DNA of 37,546 nt. It comes from Tardiphaga sp. GTDB taxonomy: Bacteria; Pseudomonadota; Alphaproteobacteria; Rhizobiales; Xanthobacteraceae. Below the pieces are notes generated by a model. It had not been told where the DNA came from. It saw only the letters and a program-made list of their open reading frames with translations, and made no database searches. The stretch is from the NCBI GenBank assembly GCA_014377915.1, contig JACMOT010000581.1, positions 1 to 37,546 of the forward strand, written 5' to 3'. The number at the start of each line of letters is the position of its first letter. Within the stretch, counting starts at the first letter, position 1. Of this stretch, positions 16,679 through 24,241 are shown one piece after another. The translations under genes were made by a program, and so were the position numbers.

Positions 16679-16698
16679 TTTTGAACCGGTTCAATCAA
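16671..16698 (-). promoter_or_regulatory. Predicted leftward promoter for the ATPase/LacI-kinase operon
   Basis: Read on the minus strand, TTGATT (plus-strand 16693-16698) and TATATT (16671-16676) are separated by 16 bases, a good sigma-70-like arrangement with a 5/6 match at -10. The palindrome at 16681-16694 fills most of the spacer, so a bound repressor would block this promoter. Confidence 0.5.
16681..16694. promoter_or_regulatory. Perfect palindrome, predicted LacI-type operator
   Basis: TTGAACCGGTTCAA is a perfect 14-bp palindrome with a central CG. This fits the LacI/GalR-family operator form (TG..A.CG.T..CA). It lies in the 85-base divergent gap, inside the spacer of the leftward promoter and just after the -10 of the rightward one, so one site could repress both operons. 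The expected binder is the LacI-headpiece/PfkB fusion encoded by the third gene of the leftward operon. A weaker similar sequence (TTTAGTCGGTTCGG, 16630-16643) lies next to the leftward start codon and could be a second site. Confidence 0.7.
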
Positions 16699-16711
16699 GC
16701 AGAGTTTGGGC

Positions 16712-17656
16712 ATGGCCCGTTATCTCGCGACCCGACTGCTCTCCCTGATCCCGATCTTGTTCGGGACGTCGGTCGTGGCGTTTCTGCTGGTTCGGCTGGT
16801 GCCGGGCGACCCGGCCATTGCCCTGCTCGGCATGGAAGCGGATGCGCGCTCGCTGGCCGCGTTGCGCCAGCAGATGGCGCTCGACCAGCCCGTCATCGTG
16901 CAATATGTGACCTGGATCAGCCATGTCCTGACCGGCGATTTCGGGCGCTCGATCCAGGGCGGGCGGCCGGTGTTTCCGCTGCTGATCGGTGCGCTGGCGC
17001 CGACCGCGCTGCTCTCGGCCGCCGCGCTGGTGATCTCGCTCCTCATCGCCATCCCGGCCGGGATCGTCACCGCCACGCGGCGCAACAGCGGCGCCGATTA
17101 CACGGCCTCGTTTCTGGCGCTGTGCGGATTGTCGCTGCCGAGCTTCTGGCTCGGCATTCTGCTGATCCTGGCGTTTTCCATCTATCTCCCACTGTTGCCG
17201 GCGTCCGGCTACGTCTCGCCGCTGGTCGATCCCATTGGCCATCTGCGCCATCTGGTGCTGCCCGCGGTGACGCTCGGCGCCGCGCCCGCCGCCGCCACCA
17301 TGCGGATGACCCGCGCCACCATGCTGGAGGTGATGCGCGCCGACTATGTGCGGACCGCGCGTGCCAAGGGGCTGTCCCGCCGCAAGGTGATCTGGGTTCA
17401 TGCGCTGCGCAATGCGCGGATGCCGATCGTGACGCTACTCGGTATCCAGCTCGGCCAGCTGCTCGGTGGCGTTGTCGTCACCGAGACGGTGTTTTCATGG
17501 CCGGGCATCGGCAAGCTGACGGTCGATGCCATCTTCGCCCGCGACTATCCGGTGGTGCAGGGCGCCGTGCTGCTGACGGCGACGCTGTTCGTGCTGATCA
17601 ATCTGGCGACCGACCTGATCTATACCGTGCTCGATCCAAGGGTGCGGCTGTCATGA
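16712..17656 (+). CDS. Dipeptide-type ABC permease (DppB-like)
   Basis: A 314-residue inner-membrane permease. The N-terminal pattern MARYLATRLLSLIPILFGTS, the extracytoplasmic RLVPGDPA segment and the cytoplasmic EAA loop (ADYVRTARAKGLSRRKVIWVHALRNA) are typical of DppB/OppB. It ends in LDPRVRLS. I chose ATG 16712 because AGAG at 16701-16704 sits seven bases upstream; an in-frame TTG at 16706 would place the start on that site. It starts the rightward operon and overlaps the next permease (ATGA at 17653-17656). It should form the channel together with the DppC-like protein. Confidence 0.93.
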   Translation: MARYLATRLLSLIPILFGTSVVAFLLVRLVPGDPAIALLGMEADARSLAALRQQMALDQPVIVQYVTWISHVLTGDFGRSIQGGRPVFPLLIGALAPTALLSAAALVISLLIAIPAGIVTATRRNSGADYTASFLALCGLSLPSFWLGILLILAFSIYLPLLPASGYVSPLVDPIGHLRHLVLPAVTLGAAPAAATMRMTRATMLEVMRADYVRTARAKGLSRRKVIWVHALRNARMPIVTLLGIQLGQLLGGVVVTETVFSWPGIGKLTVDAIFARDYPVVQGAVLLTATLFVLINLATDLIYTVLDPRVRLS

Positions 17657-18510
17657 GCGTTGAGGCGACGCTTGCTCCGCCCGCCGCGGCCGCATCGCGG
17701 CGCGCGATGATGCGCGATCCCCGAACCGCGCTCGGTGTCGCGGTGGTTGCCCTCGCCATCGCCGCGGCGCTTGGCGCCCCGTTGCTTGCGCCCTATGCGC
17801 CGGACCTGCCGGACTTCGTCAATCCGCTGGCGCCGCCGGCGCCCGGTCATTGGCTGGGAACGGACGAACTGGGACGGGACGTGCTGTCGCGCATCATCTA
17901 CGGGGCCCGGACGTCGCTGTTTGTCGGCATCCTGAGTGTCGCGGTGGCGGGCATCGCCGGGACGGCGCTGGGCCTGATCGCGGGCTATTTCGGCCGCGTG
18001 GTGGATGCGCTGATCATGCGGCTGATGGATATCATCTTCGCCTTTCCGAGCATCCTGCTGGCGCTGGCGATCACCGCGGTGCTCGGCCCCAGCCTCAACA
18101 ATGCGGTACTCGCCATCGCGGTGGTCAACCTGCCGGTGTTCGCCCGGGTCGCGCGCGCGCAGACGCTGGTGGTGCGTGAACTCGATTTCGTCGAGGCCAA
18201 GCGCGCGCTCGGCTTCGACACCGCCAATATCCTGCTGCGCACCATTCTGCCCAACATCCTCGCGCCGGTGATCGTGCAGGGCTCGCTGCTGTTCGCATCC
18301 GCCATCATCACCGAATCCTATCTGTCCTTTCTCGGCCTCGGTGCGCAGCCGCCGACCGCGACCTGGGGCAATATGCTGCGCAACGCGATCGGTTTCATGG
18401 AGATGGCGCCCTGGCTGGCGGTGTTTCCCGGCGCCGCCATCTTTCTCACCGTGCTCGGCTGCAATTTGCTGGGCGACGGGCTTCGCGACCGCTTCGACCC
18501 ACGTGACTGA
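17653..18510 (+). CDS. Dipeptide-type ABC permease (DppC-like)
   Basis: A 285-residue permease partner. The DppC hallmark GTDELGRDVLSRIIYGAR starts at about residue 69. The EAA loop (ELDFVEAKRALGFDTANILLRTILPN) and the C-terminal LGDGLRDRFDPR are present. A 20-residue alanine-rich cytoplasmic N-terminus precedes the first membrane span. The ATG at 17653 overlaps the upstream stop, giving translational coupling. The binding protein follows after 37 bases with its own strong ribosome site, consistent with higher expression of that component. Confidence 0.93.
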   Translation: MSVEATLAPPAAAASRRAMMRDPRTALGVAVVALAIAAALGAPLLAPYAPDLPDFVNPLAPPAPGHWLGTDELGRDVLSRIIYGARTSLFVGILSVAVAGIAGTALGLIAGYFGRVVDALIMRLMDIIFAFPSILLALAITAVLGPSLNNAVLAIAVVNLPVFARVARAQTLVVRELDFVEAKRALGFDTANILLRTILPNILAPVIVQGSLLFASAIITESYLSFLGLGAQPPTATWGNMLRNAIGFMEMAPWLAVFPGAAIFLTVLGCNLLGDGLRDRFDPRD

Positions 18511-18547
18511 CGAGTTCTGAATCATAATTTCAAGCAGGAGAACACCG

Positions 18548-20059
18548 ATGATTGCTCGAACTTCCCGGCGTGCGCTTCTCGCGCTGCTCGCCACTATGCC
18601 GCTGGCATTGTCTGGATTGCCGGCGATGGCGCAGGACGCCAAAACGCTGACGGTCGGCATCGTCTCCGATCCCGTGACGCTGGATCCGGCGCTGATGGCG
18701 TCGTTCTTCGAGGTGTCGGTGCAGTACAATCTGCATGAGCCGCTGGTGCATGTGACGCCGGATCTCCAGATCGAGCCGGGCCTCGCCAGCGTCGAGACTT
18801 CCGATCCGCTGACCTATCGCTTCACGCTGAAGCCGAACCTGACCTTTCATGACGGCACGCCGATCGATGCCGCCGCCGTGAAAGCGAATTTCGACCGCAT
18901 GCTCGACCCCGCCACGGCCTCGCCGCGCCGCAGCGAACTGTCCCCGATCGAGCAGGTTGAAGTGACTGGCGCGCTGACTTTCACCATCAAGCTGAAGATG
19001 GCCTACGCGCCGCTGCTGCAGGTGCTGTCGAACCGCGCCGGCATGATGGTGTCGCCGACCGCGGTGAAAACGCTCGGAGCGGATTTCGCGACCAGGGCCG
19101 TGGGCGCCGGTCCCTACAGGCTCGTGAGCTGGACCAAGAATTCCGAACTGGTACTGGAGCGCTTTGCCGGCTACTGGCGCGGGCCCGCGCCGATCGAGCG
19201 GATCGTGTTCCGTCCGATCGCCGACGAGACCGTGCGGCTGACCAATTTGCGCTCGGGCACGGTGCAACTGGTCGACGCGGTGCCGGCGCAAACGGTCGGT
19301 CAACTCGGCCGTGAAGCCACTATCACCCTGAAGCAGGCCCCGGGCCTCGGCTTCAACGCGTTTTCATTCAACACCACCCGGCCGCCGTTCAACGATGTCC
19401 GCGTCCGCCAGGCCTTCACCACCGCGATCGACAAGCAGGCGATCCTGCGGGTGGTTTATTTCGGCACTGGCAGCGTCGCCCAGGGCGCGATTCCGCCGTC
19501 GATGGGCTGGGTGCACGATCCCGCCTTCACGCCCTACAAGGCCAGCGCGGAAGCGGCCCGCAAGCTTCTCACCGAAGCGGGCGTCACCACGCCGGTACCG
19601 GTAACCATCACCGTGACCAATTCGCCGGCGCAGGTGCGCACCGCCGAAGTGATGCAGGCCCAGGCCAACCAGGCCGGCTTCAAGGTCGAGATCAAGCAGA
19701 TCGATTCCACCAGCCTGATCACCGTGCTGCGGCAGAAGGACTTTGACCTGTGCATGTCGCCGTGGTCGGGACGGTCCGATCCGGACGGTAACCTCTACAA
19801 CTACCTGACCAAGACCGGCCCGAACAATTTCATGGGCTATCAGAGCGACAAGGTCACCGACCTGCTGGAGAAGGCACGCAGCGCGCAGGCCCAGGCCGAC
19901 CGCGCCAAACTCTATCGCGAGGCGGAGACGCAGATCGCAGCTGACGCGCCGATGCTGTTCCTGACGTTCCCGGCAACGCTGCAGGCCTCGACCAAAGCGC
20001 TGTCGTGGCTGCAATATCCCGACGGCGCGTTCCGGCTGCAATTCGCCAAATTCCAGTAA
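18548..20059 (+). CDS. Dipeptide-type ABC substrate-binding protein (SBP_bac_5 family)
   Basis: A 503-residue periplasmic binding protein. A signal peptide of about 28 residues starts with IARTSRRALL and ends near AMAQ; the twin arginine could be fortuitous. The mature sequence shows the SBP_bac_5 layout: TLTVGIVSDPVTLDPA, the HEPLV segment, FHDGTPIDAAAVKANFDRM, PPFNDVRVRQAF and the C-terminal MFLTFPATLQ. An AGGAG site at 18536-18540 lies seven bases before the ATG. Proteins of this family bind peptides, but also glycosides, opines, nickel or heme. The sugar-kinase neighbours suggest a sugar- or nucleoside-containing ligand rather than a peptide. Confidence 0.92.
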   Translation: MIARTSRRALLALLATMPLALSGLPAMAQDAKTLTVGIVSDPVTLDPALMASFFEVSVQYNLHEPLVHVTPDLQIEPGLASVETSDPLTYRFTLKPNLTFHDGTPIDAAAVKANFDRMLDPATASPRRSELSPIEQVEVTGALTFTIKLKMAYAPLLQVLSNRAGMMVSPTAVKTLGADFATRAVGAGPYRLVSWTKNSELVLERFAGYWRGPAPIERIVFRPIADETVRLTNLRSGTVQLVDAVPAQTVGQLGREATITLKQAPGLGFNAFSFNTTRPPFNDVRVRQAFTTAIDKQAILRVVYFGTGSVAQGAIPPSMGWVHDPAFTPYKASAEAARKLLTEAGVTTPVPVTITVTNSPAQVRTAEVMQAQANQAGFKVEIKQIDSTSLITVLRQKDFDLCMSPWSGRSDPDGNLYNYLTKTGPNNFMGYQSDKVTDLLEKARSAQAQADRAKLYREAETQIAADAPMLFLTFPATLQASTKALSWLQYPDGAFRLQFAKFQ

Positions 20060-20078
20060 CGGCTGCTGTTTTCGCCCA

Positions 20079-20108
20079 CGGATGGCACGGCCGCGGCCGT
20101 GTCATCCG
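20079..20108. promoter_or_regulatory. Long GC-rich hairpin downstream of the binding-protein gene
   Basis: A near-perfect inverted repeat is centred between 20093 and 20094, with 15 complementary pairs including one G-T. Its core is CACGGCCGCGGCCGTG. No T-run follows, so it is not a standard intrinsic terminator. It begins 20 bases after the binding-protein stop and covers an in-frame GTG (20099) of the next gene, which argues for the later start there. It may protect the upstream mRNA or attenuate the downstream genes. Confidence 0.5.
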
Positions 20109-20143
20109 GCTTCCTGTTCCACACGCCCATGGACCACGACCTC

Positions 20144-20917
20144 ATGACTGCAAAAAAGATCCTGCTGGCCGGCGAAAGCTGGACATCGACCGCGACCCAC
20201 ATCAAGGGCTGGGACCAGTTCCCCTCGGTCACGCATCACAAGGGCGCCGAGGAATTCGTCTCGATCCTGTCCGGCGCCGAATTCGATATCACCTATATGC
20301 TGTGTCACGAGGCGGCCACGGATTTTCCGTCGACCGACGCGGCGCTCGACGCCTATGACTGCGTCATCCTCAGCGACATCGGCGCCAATACCTTGCTGCT
20401 GTCGCCCGACGTCTGGATCCATTCGCGCCGGGCGCCGAACCGGCTGAAACTGCTGCGCAGCTATGTCGAGCGCGGCGGCGGTCTGATCATGGTGGGCGGC
20501 TATTACAGCTTCCAGGGCATCAACGGCGCCGCGCGCTATCGCAACACCGCCGTCGAAGCGGTACTGCCGACCCTGATCCATCCCTATGATGACCGCCTCG
20601 AATTGCCCGAGGGCATCGTACCCGAGCTTTGCGCCGGCGCCGCGGGGCATCCGGTTCTGAACGGCGTGCCGACTGATTTCCCCTATCTGCTGGGGATTAA
20701 CGAAGTCGTGGCCCGGCCCGACGCCACCACGTTGCTGGCGCTGCCGGCCAGCGAAGGCGGCCATCCGCTGCTCGCGGTGCAGCAGGTCGGCGCCGGGCGC
20801 AGCGCCGCATGGACGACCGACATCGGGCCGCATTGGCTGCCCAACGAATTTTTGCGCTGGCACGGCTTCAAGCCGCTATGGAGCAATCTGTTGCATTGGG
20901 TCAGTCGACAGAGCTGA
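20144..20917 (+). CDS. Class I glutamine amidotransferase-like protein
   Basis: A 257-residue cytoplasmic protein resembling the putative glutamine amidotransferase group (COG5426-like). Recognisable segments are KILLAGESWTSTATHIKGWDQF at the start, the strand CVILSDIGANTLLL, ERGGGLIMVGGYYSFQGI and the C-terminal GAGRSAAWTTDIGPHWLP. I cannot see a clear nucleophile-elbow cysteine (GxCxG); the equivalent turn reads MVGGYYSF, so glutaminase activity is doubtful. In-frame starts occur at GTG 20099, ATG 20129 and ATG 20144. The first lies inside a hairpin and the family begins near MTAKKILLAGE, so I use 20144. It sits between the binding protein and a ribokinase in one operon. Confidence 0.8.
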   Translation: MTAKKILLAGESWTSTATHIKGWDQFPSVTHHKGAEEFVSILSGAEFDITYMLCHEAATDFPSTDAALDAYDCVILSDIGANTLLLSPDVWIHSRRAPNRLKLLRSYVERGGGLIMVGGYYSFQGINGAARYRNTAVEAVLPTLIHPYDDRLELPEGIVPELCAGAAGHPVLNGVPTDFPYLLGINEVVARPDATTLLALPASEGGHPLLAVQQVGAGRSAAWTTDIGPHWLPNEFLRWHGFKPLWSNLLHWVSRQS

Positions 20918-20964
20918 CCTGCGCGCAGGCTGGCGCGGTACGCGCCGTAGGACGATGATCATCG

Positions 20965-21864
20965 ATGGCGAAGATTCTGATAATCGGCAGTGCCAATGCC
21001 GACCTGATGCTGGCGGTCCCGGTGCTGCCGAAGCCGGGCGAGACGGTGCGCGGCCGTGATTTCGTCGTCGCGCCGGGCGGCAAGGGCGCCAATCAGGCGG
21101 TCGCGGCGGCGCGTCTCGGCGGCGAGGTGAGCTTTGTTGGATGCATCGGTGACGATGCCTTCGGGAGCAGCCTGCGCGGGGCGCTGTCGGACAGCGGCGT
21201 CGATGTGTCGCATCTCCAGGTCGCGGCCGGCGTGGCCTCGGGGATCGCGATGGTGATGACGGAGGCGTCCGGCGAAAACAGCATCGCGATTTCCGGCGGC
21301 GCCAATGACCGGCTGATGCCGGAGGATATCGACGTCCTCGCGGCGCTGATCGGTCAGGCCTCGTTGTTGATCTGTCAATTCGAGTCGCCGATGGCCACCG
21401 TCGAGCGGGCGCTTGAGCTGGCGAGGTCGCGTGGCGTGCCGGTTCTGCTCAACCCCGCGCCGGCGCGTCCGATCGCCGATTCCTGGCTGGACGGCCTTCG
21501 CTTTCTGGTGCCGAACCGGCACGAACTGGCGACGCTGTCGGGACTCGCGATCAACCACCCTGGCGACATCGAGGTCGCTGCCCGGCAGTTATTGGCGAGT
21601 GGTGTACAGACGGTGATCGTCACGCTCGGCCGCGACGGCGTGGCGCATATCGACAGCGCGGGAATTACAATTCATCCGGCGCCGGTGGTCGACGCGGTCG
21701 ACACCACGGGCGCGGGCGACACTTTCGTCGGTGCCTTTGCCGCGCATTGGTGCCGGAGCGCCGATACCGACGCGGCGATCGCCTTCGCCCAACGGGCGGC
21801 GGCGTTCAGCGTCACCAGCCGAGGCGCGCAGGCCTCGATGCCGTGGCTGGCGGATCTGGATTGA
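20965..21864 (+). CDS. rbsK: Ribokinase (PfkB family)
   Basis: A 299-residue kinase with close ribokinase features. GSANADLMLAVPVLPKPGETV opens the protein, GGKGANQA lies at residues 38-45, NPAPA at 163-167, NRHE at 184-187 and the catalytic DTTGAGDTF at 246-254 (base Asp252). It should phosphorylate ribose or a related furanose at O5 with ATP. It follows the amidotransferase-like gene by 47 bases and closes the rightward operon. A 12-bp palindrome, CGATGATCATCG (20953-20964), directly abuts the ATG, and the nearest ribosome-like AGGA is twelve bases away, so translation may be modest. Of the three kinases here this is the most canonical. Confidence 0.88.
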   Translation: MAKILIIGSANADLMLAVPVLPKPGETVRGRDFVVAPGGKGANQAVAAARLGGEVSFVGCIGDDAFGSSLRGALSDSGVDVSHLQVAAGVASGIAMVMTEASGENSIAISGGANDRLMPEDIDVLAALIGQASLLICQFESPMATVERALELARSRGVPVLLNPAPARPIADSWLDGLRFLVPNRHELATLSGLAINHPGDIEVAARQLLASGVQTVIVTLGRDGVAHIDSAGITIHPAPVVDAVDTTGAGDTFVGAFAAHWCRSADTDAAIAFAQRAAAFSVTSRGAQASMPWLADLD

Positions 21865-21979
21865 AGCCGCGGTATAGGCACGGCATGCCGGGCCAAATCG
21901 TCGGCCGCGACCAATTGTATCCGCGCCCAGGCGGCTTCACCGGACATCGCTGATCTGGAGGGACGGCACCGTCCCAACA

Positions 21980-22010
21980 CAATCATCCGATGTTAAACAT
22001 CCGATGATTG
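21980..22010. promoter_or_regulatory. 31-bp near-perfect inverted repeat, candidate operator of the GntR regulator
   Basis: Fourteen of fifteen base pairs match around a central A at 21995. Within it CATCCGATG occurs twice (21985-21993 and 21999-22007), each copy itself a palindrome around its central C, flanking the core ATGTT-A-AACAT. The repeat ends 43 bases before the ATG of the GntR/FCD regulator, the normal place for an autoregulatory site. Both the outer symmetry and the tandem inner motifs fit a dimeric repressor binding cooperatively. Confidence 0.6.
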
Positions 22011-22052
22011 CCATACTAGTGAACGCGTGCTAGCAACTGGCCAACGTTGCCT

Positions 22053-22844
22053 ATGAGCAACGATGGGGAGTCGGAATTCTTGCCTGTAGCGCGCACCAAG
22101 GCGGTCGATCGGCGCAGCAAGCCCGGGCGCATTCATGCGGTTCTGAACACGCTTGGTAGCGAGATTGTTCAGGATCTGATCGCGGTCGGCGCGGCGCTGC
22201 CGCCCGAGCATGACCTCGAAATCCGCTTCGGTGTCGGCCGCGGCGTCATCCGCGAGGTCATGAAGATATTGGCGGCAAAGGGCCTGGTCAGCGTGCAGCC
22301 GCGAAACGGCACGCATGTGCGGCCACGCCACGACTGGAGCCTGCTCGATCGCGACGTGCTCACCTGGCTGGTCGGCAACGACGTGCCCGACCGTGAGCTT
22401 CTGCTGGCCATCCAGGAGGTTCGCTCGATCATCGAACCCGCCGCGGCTGCCCTCGCGGCCGAGCGCGCCACCGCCAAGGACAAGCAGCGTATCAATGCCG
22501 CGCTGGCCGCGATGGAAACGTCGCACGATCCGGCCAGCGCCACCGCCGCCGACAAGGCCTTTCATCTCGCCATTCTCGATGCTGCGCATAATCCCGTGCT
22601 GCAGGGATTTCGCGGTGCGATCGATACGATCCTTGGCGCGGTGTTCTTCGTCGCCGTCGGCAGCCCCGGCTGGTTCGATGATAATTTGCCCAATCACGCC
22701 GCCGCGGCGCGCGCCATTGATGCCGGCAATGTCAAGCAGGCGCGTGCCGCGATGGAGCAGGTGCTCGCCTATACGCAGACCAAGCTCTCCAAACGGAACG
22801 TGGCAGCCGCGCAAAAACCGGCGGTCAAGCGCAGAAGGAAATAG
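22053..22844 (+). CDS. GntR-family transcriptional regulator (FadR subfamily, FCD domain)
   Basis: A 263-residue regulator. The winged helix-turn-helix is at about residues 30-95 (LPPEHDLEIRFGVGRGVIREVMKILAAKGLVSVQPRNGTHV). The FCD effector domain is at about 115-245, with possible metal ligands Asp167, His171 (ADKAFHLAIL) and His215. A basic 15-residue tail ends the protein. ATG 22053 lacks a clear ribosome site. An in-frame TTG at 22080 has GGGGAG (22065-22070) nine bases upstream and is a serious alternative. The cupin gene starts one base after the stop, so regulator, cupin and SDR form one operon, probably controlled through the inverted repeat at 21980-22010. Confidence 0.9.
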   Translation: MSNDGESEFLPVARTKAVDRRSKPGRIHAVLNTLGSEIVQDLIAVGAALPPEHDLEIRFGVGRGVIREVMKILAAKGLVSVQPRNGTHVRPRHDWSLLDRDVLTWLVGNDVPDRELLLAIQEVRSIIEPAAAALAAERATAKDKQRINAALAAMETSHDPASATAADKAFHLAILDAAHNPVLQGFRGAIDTILGAVFFVAVGSPGWFDDNLPNHAAAARAIDAGNVKQARAAMEQVLAYTQTKLSKRNVAAAQKPAVKRRRK

Positions 22845-22845
22845 A

Positions 22846-23343
22846 ATGTATCGCGACATGAAGGGCTCGACACATGTGCTCGCATCGCCCGAAATCGCCG
22901 TCGTCGCGATGCCGGAAGATGAACGCGTCTGGGTACCGCAGGCGCCCGACGTCTGGTTCAGGCCCTTGATGCTCAACACCCGCCAGGGGCAGTGGTGCAA
23001 CCTGCTGCGGGTGCGGCGCGCCGGGGTGTTGTCGCGGCATCTTCATCCAAATCCGGTCCACGGCTTCGTGTTGCGCGGCAAATGGTTCTATCGCGAGCAT
23101 GACTGGGTTGCGACCGAGGGCTCCTATGTGTTCGAGCCGCCCGGCGAAATCCATACCCTGGTGGTGCCGGAGGATACGCCGGAGATGATCACCTTCTTCA
23201 ATATCCAGGGCTCGATGGTCTATCTCGACGAGCAGAACAAGCACATCGGCTATGAGGACGTCTTCACCAAGGTCGACATGTGCCGCGCCCATTACGAGTC
23301 CGTCGGCCTTGGTGCCGACTATGTCGATCAGTTCGTGCGCTGA
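22846..23343 (+). CDS. Cupin-domain protein, 2,4'-dihydroxyacetophenone dioxygenase-like
   Basis: A 165-residue single-domain cupin. The metal-site motif reads RHLHPNPVHG, giving His65, His67 and His72 as candidate ligands, with His103 (GEIHTLV) from the second cupin motif. The first motif carries histidine where many cupins have glutamate. The body resembles proteins annotated as 2,4'-dihydroxyacetophenone dioxygenase family, which cleave a C-C bond with oxygen and iron. An AAGGAA site (22835-22840) inside the end of the GntR gene serves the ATG. Its stop overlaps the SDR start (TGATG). It may be a dioxygenase or an isomerase acting on a ketone substrate or product of the SDR. Confidence 0.82.
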   Translation: MYRDMKGSTHVLASPEIAVVAMPEDERVWVPQAPDVWFRPLMLNTRQGQWCNLLRVRRAGVLSRHLHPNPVHGFVLRGKWFYREHDWVATEGSYVFEPPGEIHTLVVPEDTPEMITFFNIQGSMVYLDEQNKHIGYEDVFTKVDMCRAHYESVGLGADYVDQFVR

Positions 23344-24116
23344 TGGTGACCGTCGCAGCCGAAATGCAGGAGGTGTCGGGCGCCTGGGCGTCGATGTGGT
23401 ATGCCGGCAAGCATGTGCTGGTGACCGGCGGGACGTCGGGAATCGGCGCCGGGCTGGCGCGTGGCTTCCTCGAGGCCGGCGCGATCGTGACCATCGCCGG
23501 CGTCAACGAGGCGGAGATCACCGCCGCCGCCGCCGATCCCGTCTTGAAGAAGGCCGATGCGCGCATTCTCGATGTGCGCGACGGCGCGGCGGTGCGGAGC
23601 CTGGTCGAGGGCCGCGACCAGCTCGATGTGGTGGTGAACTGCGCGGGCGTGATCCGCCGCGGCGAAGAACTCGAACCCGAAATATTCCAGTCGGTGGTCG
23701 ACATCAATCTCAATGGCGCGATGCGTGTCTGCGCCGCTGCCCGTCCGTTGCTCGCTTGTTCGGGTGGGGCGATCGTCAATCTGGCGTCGATGCTGTCGTT
23801 CTTTGGCGGCGGATTGGTGCCGGCCTATGCCGCCAGCAAAGGCGGCATCGCGCAGCTGACAAAATCCCTCGCGATCGCCTATGCCGCGGATGGCATTCGC
23901 GTCAATGCGATCGCCCCGGGCTGGATCGCCACGCCGCTGACGACGGATCTGCAGAACAGCGAAGATCGCAGCCGGGTGATCCTCGATCGCACGCCGCTCA
24001 AGCGCTGGGGCCGGCCCTCCGATCTGCTGGGTGGCGTGCTGTATCTCTGCTCGCCGGCGGCTTCCTTTGTGACGGGTACCATACTGGTTATCGATGGAGG
24101 CTATGCCATCAGCTGA
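23343..24116 (+). CDS. SDR-family NAD(P)-dependent oxidoreductase
   Basis: A 257-residue short-chain dehydrogenase. TGGTSGIG is at residues 28-35, NCAG at 99-102 and the catalytic residues are Ser149, Tyr162 and Lys166 (YAASK), with the C-terminal VIDGGYAIS. An open frame continues upstream, but ATG 23343 overlaps the cupin stop by one base and leaves about 20 residues before the first strand. The residue ending the second strand is in GVNE rather than an aspartate, so NAD versus NADP preference is unclear. It is probably the partner of the cupin in a short degradative or interconversion route governed by the GntR regulator. Confidence 0.9.
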   Translation: MVTVAAEMQEVSGAWASMWYAGKHVLVTGGTSGIGAGLARGFLEAGAIVTIAGVNEAEITAAAADPVLKKADARILDVRDGAAVRSLVEGRDQLDVVVNCAGVIRRGEELEPEIFQSVVDINLNGAMRVCAAARPLLACSGGAIVNLASMLSFFGGGLVPAYAASKGGIAQLTKSLAIAYAADGIRVNAIAPGWIATPLTTDLQNSEDRSRVILDRTPLKRWGRPSDLLGGVLYLCSPAASFVTGTILVIDGGYAIS

Positions 24117-24241
24117 GACGGGCGCGATCTATGGTCACGCCTTCGCGCTGGATGATTGGTTGTATTGATTGCTCAAAGCGGCCGCGAAGCGCCGCGAGCG
24201 AAATGGGGAATGGCCGTTCATCGGCCTGACAGGGAGGTTTC

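Noticed and set aside
20953..20964. A 12-bp palindrome, CGATGATCATCG, directly before the ribokinase ATG
   Set aside because: It is short, made of common GATC-type motifs, and sits where a ribosome site is expected. I see no second copy, so I do not call it an operator.
11555..21864. The three PfkB kinases as recent tandem duplicates
   Set aside because: Their motifs and surrounding residues differ strongly (SSGAGD versus DTTGAGD, different N-termini, one with a LacI headpiece), so they are old paralogues.
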